A stretch of DNA of 34,546 nucleotides from Candidatus Neomicrothrix sp. UBA7388 (GTDB lineage Bacteria; Actinomycetota; Acidimicrobiia; Acidimicrobiales; Poriferisodalaceae), in assembly GCA_002470695.1 (NCBI GenBank), contig DKNM01000051.1, positions 1 to 34,546 on the forward strand. The letters are read 5' to 3'. Shown here piece by piece: positions 15,771-23,168 of this stretch. The position numbers and the translations under genes were made by a program. The notes under the pieces were generated by a model that saw only the letters and a program-made list of their open reading frames with translations, ran no database searches and was not told the origin of the DNA. Numbering within the stretch: position 1 is the stretch's first letter; each line of letters opens with the position of its first letter.

Positions 15771-18182
15771 CTACTCGAGGACTTCAGCTGCTGCGAGTTC
15801 GGCTATTTGATCGATCGAATAGCCTAAAAGCTCATTGAGAACTTCGAAATTGTCTTCTCCCAAACAAGGTCCACCTCTGTAAAGGGTGGCTGGGGTTCGC
15901 GACATTTTGGTTCTGCAAGAGTGGGTCCACATAGACCCTGCATAGCTCTGCGGCACGCGAATTTGGTGTTGTCGATGCTGTAGCTGAGGGTCGGTGTTCG
16001 TCCCTTTTGCGTCGTGGACTTCGTACGCGGCGATGCCATTTCGCTGAAGTTCCTCGGCGGCGCTGGTGTTGGATCGGCTTACCGACCAGTCTTCGATAGC
16101 CGAGTCAATAAGAGAACGCTGCTCGCGTCTCTCGTCTTGCGTTAGGTCTGAGAGTTCATCGAGATTGAGCAGAGAAGCGAGCACCGGCCAGCGTTCATCA
16201 GAGCAGGCAACGGCAACCCAGGAGTCTTGCCCCAGAGATCGAAAGACACCATGCGGGAAAGTGAGCGGATCGTCATTGCCCTTTCTCTGGATTGTCCGGC
16301 CGTTCACACTTTGATCCAAAATGGCGGGGGCTAAGTAATGTAAAGCACATTCTGTTTGCGATAGGTCGATGTACTCTCCTAGGCCTGTCGTTTTCCGATT
16401 CTCTAATGCGGCCATTAAAGTTGCTACGACCACGCGGGGTGCCAAATAGTCTGTATATGGTCCGTAGGGACCTGCGGGTGGACGATCGGACCACCCGGTC
16501 AGTTCGTAATAGCCCGCTATAGCTGCAGCCATGAATCCATAGCCGGCTAGTCCCGAATGGGGGCCGGTTTGGCCAAGTAAAGAACTTGAAAGCATGATCA
16601 GTTGAGGGTTGACCTTTGAAAGTTCGTTGTACCCCAACCCCATTCGTTCCATGGTGCCTGGAGCGAACGACTCCGTGACGATGTCTGCCCAGCGAATTAG
16701 GTCGAAGACAATTTCTCGCGACTCCGGTTTACTGAGGTCGAGGCTTAAGCTTCGTTTCCCAGCGTTGTACACCCCGTAACCAACACTGTTATCAGGGTGG
16801 GCCTCTTCATTAACGAAGGGGTTGACAGTGCGCATGGTGTCGGGTCGGCTGGCAGTTTCGACTTTCACGACATCTGCCCCGTAGTCGCAAAGAATGCGCA
16901 CTGCGGAGGGAGTTGCAATAACCCAAGAAAATTCGACTACTTTGAGGCCGTCGAGTGGAAGGGCAGTGCTCGTTGGGTCGTGCGTATCCATGTCGGTCGA
17001 GCGGCTAATGCTAACTGATGTGTTGTGCTCGCCTAATTTGGGTGGGGTGCCTATCTGTCGTTGAGAGGCATTTTTGAATTTAACAAGATTTCCCGGGTGT
17101 TGAGCGGGCCCGGATTCCTCTGTGGCTTGTGTGCTCCAAAAATCCCTCGCATGGAGGTGTGGATATTCGACTAGGTCAGCGATTGTCATCGATGGCGTAA
17201 TTAGCAGGTTTCGTTGCAAGGCTGCTTCCCACAACTCGATCTTTGACTTGGTGCTCAAAAACTTTCCATAGGTAGCGAAAGCTTCGGCGACCACAGAGAA
17301 GTCCACCTCGCCGGCAAATAACTGGACTCCGATGTTTTCCCAGTCAATTGATCTGATGTTGTCGTCAGCCGCACTTTCATCTTCTAACCAATCTGTAAGC
17401 CGGCGCGAGAATGGAGCGAAAGCAGCTCCCGGCAAGATGACGCAAATGGTGTAGCCATCTAGGCACGGGAAAAGAATCGGAATATCCATTCCGCCGATAC
17501 TTATACCTCCGGCCATTCGATCAACCGGTAGAGCATTCTCCAACGGAGCTACATTTTGAGGAAAGCCGATGGTCAGTGATTCTTGAGCAGAGACGTCTAT
17601 GTGCTGGCCAAGCCCGCTTCGAGATCGCTCTTGAAGTGCAATAAGGCTCGCTGCAGCGGCATCCGCTGCTCCGTGGAGAAAGCTGTGAGGGAGCCCAACG
17701 CGAAGAGGAGCGCGGTCGGCATCGCCGCTCGCATACATAAAGGAACTTCCTGCTGCAGCGGTTAGATCGGTGCCTAACCAGTGTGATCTAGGGCCGTTAG
17801 AGCCGTAAGGGGTAATTGAGGCATGAATGAGCTTTGGATTAATTTGGCTCAACTCTTTGATGGATAGTCCCAAGGATGCGAGGTACTCCGGATGGCAGTC
17901 CTCGAGCAAGATGTCGCTCCCTCGTAACAGGTCGCAGAACTTCTCCTTATCTCTTTGTACTTCGATGTCGAGGATCACAGACTTCTTGCCGCAGTTGTAG
18001 GCCCAATGGGTCAAACTGCGGTTTGGGTCAGGTGTGTTGTTCGCGTATGGCCCCATATGGCGTGTTGTAACGCCCGTAGGCGGCTCTACCGCTATGACCT
18101 CAGCCCCTAGTCTGGCGAGTAGATGGCCGGCGAATTGGCTAACCCCTGAGCAAAAATCGACGACGCGAATATGACTCAACAT
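15771..18182 (-). CDS. Tandem-fused class III (CaiB/BaiF family) CoA transferase
   Basis: This 803-residue protein consists of two complete CaiB/BaiF domains, about residues 1-385 and 410-800. Each half has its own start-type motif (IRVVDFCSGVSQFAGHLLA; LKVVEFSWVIATPSAVRIL), CoA-binding strand (LGAEVIAVEPP; YGADVVKVET), and GKKSVILDI / GKRSLSLDL. The nucleophile region reads IDVSAQES in the first half and IDLSQTEC in the second, so Glu stands where formyl-CoA transferase has its catalytic Asp; other family members share this. Most relatives are about 400 residues and work as interlocked dimers or heterodimers, so the fusion may be a built-in pseudo-heterodimer. ATG 18182 is set by GGGGGAAA upstream. 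It likely moves CoA onto a carboxylic acid for degradation; donor and acceptor are unknown. Confidence 0.92.
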   Translation of the reverse strand: MLSHIRVVDFCSGVSQFAGHLLARLGAEVIAVEPPTGVTTRHMGPYANNTPDPNRSLTHWAYNCGKKSVILDIEVQRDKEKFCDLLRGSDILLEDCHPEYLASLGLSIKELSQINPKLIHASITPYGSNGPRSHWLGTDLTAAAGSSFMYASGDADRAPLRVGLPHSFLHGAADAAAASLIALQERSRSGLGQHIDVSAQESLTIGFPQNVAPLENALPVDRMAGGISIGGMDIPILFPCLDGYTICVILPGAAFAPFSRRLTDWLEDESAADDNIRSIDWENIGVQLFAGEVDFSVVAEAFATYGKFLSTKSKIELWEAALQRNLLITPSMTIADLVEYPHLHARDFWSTQATEESGPAQHPGNLVKFKNASQRQIGTPPKLGEHNTSVSISRSTDMDTHDPTSTALPLDGLKVVEFSWVIATPSAVRILCDYGADVVKVETASRPDTMRTVNPFVNEEAHPDNSVGYGVYNAGKRSLSLDLSKPESREIVFDLIRWADIVTESFAPGTMERMGLGYNELSKVNPQLIMLSSSLLGQTGPHSGLAGYGFMAAAIAGYYELTGWSDRPPAGPYGPYTDYLAPRVVVATLMAALENRKTTGLGEYIDLSQTECALHYLAPAILDQSVNGRTIQRKGNDDPLTFPHGVFRSLGQDSWVAVACSDERWPVLASLLNLDELSDLTQDERREQRSLIDSAIEDWSVSRSNTSAAEELQRNGIAAYEVHDAKGTNTDPQLQHRQHQIRVPQSYAGSMWTHSCRTKMSRTPATLYRGGPCLGEDNFEVLNELLGYSIDQIAELAAAEVLE

Positions 18183-18259
18183 GAATTTCCCCCATTTGAT
18201 GGAGAGCTTAGGAGCAAATAGCAACTTCAAGTACTGGGCGATTCGGTAAATAACGAACT

Positions 18260-19135
18260 GTGAGTGCGCAACAGATTCACTTTGGCGAATACGCTCCTGG
18301 TATGGGGAAGGTTTTAAACGAGGGGCAAATCAGGCAGTACGTGGAACAAGGTTGGGTTTCCCCAATCGATGTTCTAAGTAGTGATCAAGCATTTGAGTGC
18401 CGTGTCCGATTAGAGGAATGGGAGCAGATGCGGGGCGGAAAGCTTCCCGCGCACGAGCGATCAAGCGCTCACATCCTGTTCCCTTGGATCGACGATTTAA
18501 TGCGAAATGGAAAGATATTGGATGCTGTTGAGGACTTAATAGGCCCCAATATTTTGTGTTGGAATTCCGTGTTTTGGATCAAAGAAGCTGAGAGTGAAAG
18601 CTACGTAGGTTGGCACCAAGACCTCGAATATTGGGGTCTTTCAAACTCGGAAGTGGTCTCGATATGGGTTGCGATAAGCGATGCAAGTGAGGCATCGGGT
18701 TGCATGAGCGTGATACCCGGTAGCCACAAAGAGATCATGGCTCATGATGAAACCTACGAGTCGAAGAACCTTCTAAGTAGGGGACAGGAGCTTCGAATTG
18801 ATATCTCTCGCCGTTCGATAGTCTCAATGCCCTTAAAAGCTGGGCAGGTCTCCTTTCACAATGTACGAACAGCTCATGGCTCGGGACCTAACACAACGGG
18901 TGACCGTCGCATAGGCCTGTCGTTTCATTACATGCCTACCTACACCGAGCAAACCCTCAGCGAATGGGATTCGGCGTCGCTGGTTCGGGGAGTTGATAAA
19001 TACAACAACTTCGAACACTGTCCGCGGCCGAGAAAGCCTCTTGACAGTAGCTCCGTTGAATTTCACAAGTTAGCTTCCGATGCGATGAGGGAAATCATCT
19101 ACAAAGGTGCAGATTCTAATCAAAGGACTCTTTAG
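18260..19135 (+). CDS. Phytanoyl-CoA dioxygenase (PhyH)-family hydroxylase, second copy
   Basis: This 291-residue protein is a second, divergent PhyH. Iron ligands are His119 and Asp121 in GWHQDLEYWG and His206 in FHNVRTAHGSGPN, with RRIGLSFHYMPT after it for 2-oxoglutarate. SGCMSVIPGSHK is the core strand. Apart from the motifs, it is not obviously close to the first copy, which suggests a different position or substrate rather than a recent duplication. The start is GTG 18260 (MSAQQIHF) with no strong ribosome site. It diverges from the CoA transferase across 77 bp and is followed after 8 bp by the VOC gene, so the two form a plus-strand operon with the DUF3237 gene. Confidence 0.88.
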   Translation: MSAQQIHFGEYAPGMGKVLNEGQIRQYVEQGWVSPIDVLSSDQAFECRVRLEEWEQMRGGKLPAHERSSAHILFPWIDDLMRNGKILDAVEDLIGPNILCWNSVFWIKEAESESYVGWHQDLEYWGLSNSEVVSIWVAISDASEASGCMSVIPGSHKEIMAHDETYESKNLLSRGQELRIDISRRSIVSMPLKAGQVSFHNVRTAHGSGPNTTGDRRIGLSFHYMPTYTEQTLSEWDSASLVRGVDKYNNFEHCPRPRKPLDSSSVEFHKLASDAMREIIYKGADSNQRTL

Positions 19136-19143
19136 GGTAAGAA

Positions 19144-19545
19144 ATGCTTGACCTTCATCACGTTCATATATTCGCGAGCGATGTCTCAACAACTCTTCAT
19201 TGGTGGCAGGAAAATCTAGACGCAGTTGTTAGCTACGATGGCGACTTCGGCGGCGCACGAAATGTGTTTATGAAGGTTGGGAAAGGCCGCATAAATGTGT
19301 ACGACCAGCCGCCCCGGGGGGATACGAATGGTGCTTTCCATCACGTAGGAATACGTGTTGAAGGGCTTGATAAGTTGAGGGAAAAGATGATGGCGAACGG
19401 AGTGGAGTTTCGTTCGGAAATCAGAGAATTTGGATCATGGCGTTATCTAATGTGTTCTGCGCCTGACAACGTACTTTTAGAACTTTTTGAAGCCGACACA
19501 AGTCAGATGTCAGAGGATCTTGCTGATTTTTTTGATCTAGGGTGA
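19144..19545 (+). CDS. VOC-superfamily (glyoxalase/bleomycin-resistance fold) protein
   Basis: This 133-residue protein is one vicinal-oxygen-chelate unit of paired beta-alpha-beta-beta-beta modules. The candidate metal ligands are His5/6 (MLDLHHVHIF), the central histidines in AFHHVGIRVEGLDKL and the closing Glu in VLLELFEAD. The family includes extradiol dioxygenases, lyases, methylmalonyl-CoA epimerase and binding proteins. The short length and the presence of an acyl-CoA carboxylase subunit make an epimerase or lyase possible, but nothing settles it. The ATG has AGGGTAAGA upstream. It lies between PhyH and DUF3237 genes with 8-bp and 19-bp gaps. Confidence 0.83.
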   Translation: MLDLHHVHIFASDVSTTLHWWQENLDAVVSYDGDFGGARNVFMKVGKGRINVYDQPPRGDTNGAFHHVGIRVEGLDKLREKMMANGVEFRSEIREFGSWRYLMCSAPDNVLLELFEADTSQMSEDLADFFDLG

Positions 19546-19564
19546 AACAAGAAAGGCCTTCTTC

Positions 19565-19996
19565 ATGGTTAATGAACAACTCGATGTTGAACATCTCTTT
19601 ACTCTGGATCTGCAAGTCGCAGAAGGGGTCAAAGTTCTTAAAGACGGCCCTCATGGCACGAGGATTATCGCAGAAGTCGAAGCCGGTACGTTTGCCGGAG
19701 ATCGACTCAATGGTGTCGTTGTCTCTCCGGGAGGAGACTGGGTGACAGCTCGAGCGGACAGAAGCATCCAACTTGACGTTCGTCTCACGCTGATAACTGA
19801 CGATGACGCTGTGATCCTGGTGCAATACAAGGGGATAGGTGATCCGTCGTCGGGTGTTGCAAGGTCCGCACCCCAATTCGAGACTGGCGATGAACGCTAT
19901 TTATGGTTGAATAATGTGCAAGGAGTGGGGATCGGCCAGCTTCATCCAGGGGGTGGGGTCACCTATGAGGTTTATGCACTTACCCAACTCCCTTAG
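19565..19996 (+). CDS. DUF3237-family protein
   Basis: This 143-residue protein matches the pattern of DUF3237: GTRIIAEVEAGTFAGDRLNG early, DWVTARADRSIQLDVRLTLI in the middle, then a tyrosine in VQYKGIG, FETGDERYLWLNN and a closing beta strand VTYEVYAL. Such proteins form a small beta barrel and are often found in degradation gene clusters, but no reaction is established that I can name. AAAGG upstream supports the ATG 19565. It is the last gene of the PhyH-VOC-DUF3237 run. Its TAG (19994-19996) overlaps the TAA of the convergent MFS gene within CTTAG. Confidence 0.8.
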   Translation: MVNEQLDVEHLFTLDLQVAEGVKVLKDGPHGTRIIAEVEAGTFAGDRLNGVVVSPGGDWVTARADRSIQLDVRLTLITDDDAVILVQYKGIGDPSSGVARSAPQFETGDERYLWLNNVQGVGIGQLHPGGGVTYEVYALTQLP

Positions 19997-21255
19997 CGCT
20001 TTTGGGGTGAAACTAACCAAACATTGGGAGCGCTAAGAAAGGTTTTGACCTCTGGAGCGGCTTCGGCATCTCGATTAGTGATTCTTAAGAGTGGATAGAT
20101 CGCGATTGTCGCAACACTTGAGATAGCTATCGCTCCTATGATCGCAATTGCATACGATCCGGTTGCGTCGATTATGGCACCAGCGCTGATAGGTCCAATT
20201 AAAGCTCCGAACCCTGCTGAAGTGAATTGAACCCCTAAGACGCCACCCATGCCCTCTAGCCCGAAAATGCCGACCATGGCAACGGGGCTCAATGCTACGA
20301 AGCCTCCGTAGCCGACACCGAGTAACGCTGCAAAGAGGAGAAGTAGTAAATAATTAGACCCAGCGATCAGCCAGACGATGTATGAGACTGGTTGAATCGC
20401 AAAGCAAAAGACAATGAGGGGCAGCACGCCAATTCGTACGCCTAAAATTCCCAAGCCGAGTCGGCCTATTACACTGCCCACTCCCAGTGAAGTAATCAAA
20501 AAGGCTGCAGTGCTCGATGAAATTCCCTGATCTTTCGCGTATTGGACGAGAAAAACAAATGGAACGAAAAGAGCGATAGCCATAAAGAAACCCGCTATGT
20601 AGAACCGCCAAAATTCCGATCTTTGAACGGCTCGTTTGACAGCTTCGATGCTCGTAGCGACAGAGGCTTGCGGCGTGGGTGGTTTGAAGGAAGCGAGCGC
20701 GACTAGCCCATAAACAAAGAAGCTTCCGATACCCATCAGTTCAAATGCAGATCTCCAGCCAGCGGTCCGGATCAACCATTCAGCTACTGGGACTAGCACT
20801 AAAGTTCCAAGGCCTATTCCGACAGTGTTGACTCCCAGCGCGATTGTTCTGTGTCTTTCGAACCATGCCCCTGTAGCCGCGTTTAATGGAACCAAATACG
20901 AGCCAATTCCCAGACCGACTCCTAAGCCGTATACGACAACACCGGCCGTTAGCGACTGAACTTGGGCAGTTAGCCAAAGTCCTCCTCCCATAAAAATTGC
21001 ACCTACGCCTACTACTCGGCGAGCGCCAAATCGATCGGCGACGGGGCCAGCAACGATCCCTACGGCAAAAAAGAGAAACGTGGTGATGGAGAAAAAGGCT
21101 GCGATTCCCGAAAGATTGGCCTTGAATTCATCGAGCATTTGTTCGAGGGCTGTAGCAAATGCATAAAAGACCCCAAACGTCCAAGTGTTGATTATGCACC
21201 CTGATATTGCTACGACCCACCCGCGGCCACTGTCGACTCGATGGGCCCCTTCCAT
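19993..21255 (-). CDS. MFS transporter, monocarboxylate-transporter-like
   Basis: This 420-residue inner-membrane protein has about 12 hydrophobic segments with a central hydrophilic loop near residues 190-215. The segment 2-3 loop reads PVADRFGARRVV, the MFS signature. The N-terminus RGWVVAISGCIINTWTFGVFY resembles the monocarboxylate/oxalate-formate carrier group, in which the first helix opens with a W-G/V-W-type motif. It probably imports the organic acid broken down by the surrounding enzymes. It overlaps the DUF3237 gene by four bases, tail to tail, and diverges from the PPOX gene. No ribosome site is obvious before ATG 21255. Confidence 0.87.
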   Translation of the reverse strand: MEGAHRVDSGRGWVVAISGCIINTWTFGVFYAFATALEQMLDEFKANLSGIAAFFSITTFLFFAVGIVAGPVADRFGARRVVGVGAIFMGGGLWLTAQVQSLTAGVVVYGLGVGLGIGSYLVPLNAATGAWFERHRTIALGVNTVGIGLGTLVLVPVAEWLIRTAGWRSAFELMGIGSFFVYGLVALASFKPPTPQASVATSIEAVKRAVQRSEFWRFYIAGFFMAIALFVPFVFLVQYAKDQGISSSTAAFLITSLGVGSVIGRLGLGILGVRIGVLPLIVFCFAIQPVSYIVWLIAGSNYLLLLLFAALLGVGYGGFVALSPVAMVGIFGLEGMGGVLGVQFTSAGFGALIGPISAGAIIDATGSYAIAIIGAIAISSVATIAIYPLLRITNRDAEAAPEVKTFLSAPNVWLVSPQKR

Positions 21256-21280
21256 GGATTCACCATAGGGGAATCAGCGA

Positions 21281-21311
21281 ACGGAAACCTGTTGCGACCA
21301 TGTCTTTCCGT
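21281..21311. repeat. Inverted repeat in the MFS/PPOX divergent region
   Basis: ACGGAAA (21281-21287) and TTTCCGT (21305-21311) are perfect complements with a 17-bp spacer in the 70-bp gap between the MFS and PPOX genes. It may be a regulator site for both. A 7-bp match in a gap this size is only slightly beyond chance. Confidence 0.25.
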
Positions 21312-21325
21312 GAGAGGATAAGGGC

Positions 21326-21733
21326 ATGGAAATCGAAAAAGGTCTTGAATACGTTCGAGATAACTCCAGAGCAATTCTGGCAACTCAACGTCGTGATGGT
21401 TCGCCTCAAATGTCGCCGGTGACTCTGGCTGTTATGGAAGACGAAATCTGGATGAGTACACGCGAAACTGCCATAAAGACATTGAATCTTCGCCGAGACT
21501 CAAAATGTTGGCTTTGCGTGTTCCCCGACAAGTGGCTGGGAAGGTGGATCCAGCTTGAGTGCACGGCTGAGATACTTAGCCTGCCTTTGGCGATGGAGCA
21601 TTTGGTGGATCACTACAAAACGCTTAGTGGCGAGCATCCCGATTGGGATGATTACCGAAGGGCTATGACCGACGATCAAAGGTGCATAGTGCGCTTTTCG
21701 ATTGATGCGGCGGGTCCGGATGTTCACGGCTGA
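21326..21733 (+). CDS. Pyridoxamine-5'-phosphate-oxidase-like (PPOX) split-barrel protein, F420- or flavin-dependent class
   Basis: This 135-residue protein has the split beta-barrel of PPOX-fold reductases: NSRAILATQRRDGSPQMSPV for phosphate/cofactor binding, IWMSTRETAIKTLNLRRDSK, and a WLGRWIQLECTAEIL strand. It resembles the small actinobacterial class (Rv1155-like) that uses coenzyme F420 or FMN and generally reduces a double bond or ring. F420 versus FMN cannot be decided from sequence here. ATG 21326 has an AGGATAAGGG region upstream. It precedes the flavoprotein gene by 6 bp, and the two are probably translated together. Confidence 0.83.
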   Translation: MEIEKGLEYVRDNSRAILATQRRDGSPQMSPVTLAVMEDEIWMSTRETAIKTLNLRRDSKCWLCVFPDKWLGRWIQLECTAEILSLPLAMEHLVDHYKTLSGEHPDWDDYRRAMTDDQRCIVRFSIDAAGPDVHG

Positions 21734-21739
21734 TTTCTT

Positions 21740-23134
21740 ATGGGGAAAGAATTTGCGACTGACTACTTGGTGGTAGGCGCAGGCGCCATGGGAATGGCGT
21801 TCACTGACGTTCTGCTTAGCGAAAGTGATGCAACAATTACTATTGTTGATAGTAAGGCCAATCCCGGCGGCCATTGGAATGATGCCTACCCCTTTGTTCG
21901 CCTGCACCAGCCATCTTCTTTCTATGGTGTGAACTCCACGCCCTTGGGTGGTAACCGAAAAGACCTGCATGGCGGCAATGCGGGATTATATGAATTGGCT
22001 TCTGGCACAGAACTAGTGACTTACTTCGATCAGTTGATGAATCGTAGATTTCTGCCGAGTGGCCGAGTTCGTTATTTGCCTGTTTCTGAGTTCCTGGGTG
22101 ATGGTCAAATTAGGAATTTAGTATCGGGCGCTACGACAAATGTGGAAGCCAAAAAAACGGTTGATGCGACGTATATGAATGTCACGGTTCCTTCGGTCAC
22201 TCCGCCTAAATATGATGTTGCTGAGGATGTTTGGTGCGTTCCCTTAAACGACCTACCGGAACTAGTAGACCTGCCTGAAGAGTATGTGGTTGTCGGTGGA
22301 GGTAAGACGGCTATAGACGCCTGCCTCTGGCTTTTAGACAATGGCGTCGATGATGACTGCATTCGATGGGTGGTGCCAAGAGATCAATGGATGCTCGATC
22401 GTGCCCATATCCAACCCGGGGAAGAGTTCATTGACTTGGCGATGCTTCGGCAGGCTCAGACAATGGAGTTGGTGGCCGATTCCGAATCGTTAGATGCGAT
22501 GTTTGATGCTCTCGTGGAGAGTGGTGTGCTTCTTCAGCTCGATGAGAGTGTGCGTCCAAGCATGTATCGGTGCTGCACAGTGACAACTAAGGAATTGGAG
22601 CAGCTGAGGCGCCTTAAAAGAGTTATTCGAATGGGACGAGTGTTGCGAATCGAAGAAGATCGAATTCTTATGGAAAAGGGCGAAGTGCCGACGAGCCCGA
22701 GAATTGTGCACGTTGATTGCACCGCGGATGGATTGGCGCGACGGCCAATTCGAAAAGTTTTTGAAGATGGCTTAATTACTCTCCAAACAGTCCGCACCTG
22801 TCAGCAAGTTTTCAGCGCTGCATTTATTGGACACGTTGAAATAGCGTATTCGGGCGATGAAGTGAAGAACGATTTCTGCGCTGTGGTTCCCCATCCGGAT
22901 GACTCTCTCGACTGGGTGAGAACTACTCGAGATAACACGTTGAACGTAATTAAGTGGAACGCCGACCCGGAGCTGAAAGAGTGGTTGGCCCAGTCGCGTC
23001 TGGACGGTTTTAGTGGTGCAGGTAGAGCCAAGCAGCGAAGTGCCGACCAAAGCGAATTACTCCGGCGACTTATTGACGCCACTCCTGGCGCATTGAGCAA
23101 GCTCCAAGGATACATGAAAGAAGCTGATAGGTAA
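21740..23134 (+). CDS. FAD/NAD(P)-binding oxidoreductase of unknown substrate
   Basis: This 464-residue protein opens with an FAD-binding Rossmann motif (DYLVVGAGAMGMAFTDVLL), followed by GGHWNDAYPFVRLHQPSSF, typical of flavoprotein oxidoreductases related to flavin monooxygenases. A second dinucleotide motif, VVVGGGKTAIDACLWLL, lies near residue 187. Cys-rich and redox-disulphide motifs of true disulphide reductases are not seen. The Baeyer-Villiger fingerprint FxGxxxHxxxW is not evident either, so neither class should be assumed. It shares a short operon with the PPOX gene, which suggests a paired reduction/oxidation step at the end of the accessory block. The start ATG 21740 lacks a clear ribosome site and may depend on coupling. 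Confidence 0.8.
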   Translation: MGKEFATDYLVVGAGAMGMAFTDVLLSESDATITIVDSKANPGGHWNDAYPFVRLHQPSSFYGVNSTPLGGNRKDLHGGNAGLYELASGTELVTYFDQLMNRRFLPSGRVRYLPVSEFLGDGQIRNLVSGATTNVEAKKTVDATYMNVTVPSVTPPKYDVAEDVWCVPLNDLPELVDLPEEYVVVGGGKTAIDACLWLLDNGVDDDCIRWVVPRDQWMLDRAHIQPGEEFIDLAMLRQAQTMELVADSESLDAMFDALVESGVLLQLDESVRPSMYRCCTVTTKELEQLRRLKRVIRMGRVLRIEEDRILMEKGEVPTSPRIVHVDCTADGLARRPIRKVFEDGLITLQTVRTCQQVFSAAFIGHVEIAYSGDEVKNDFCAVVPHPDDSLDWVRTTRDNTLNVIKWNADPELKEWLAQSRLDGFSGAGRAKQRSADQSELLRRLIDATPGALSKLQGYMKEADR

Positions 23135-23168
23135 GCCGGCCCGTCGCGAGCGCTTCACGGTTGTTGGG

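Noticed and set aside
19421..19876. 151-codon minus-strand frame across the VOC and DUF3237 genes
   Set aside because: Both plus-strand genes are supported by family motifs and ribosome sites; this frame has neither.
23135..23168. Bidirectional terminator between the flavoprotein gene and gltD
   Set aside because: Only a 4-bp CCGT/ACGG pairing with a long loop is visible and no T-run, so it is not supported.
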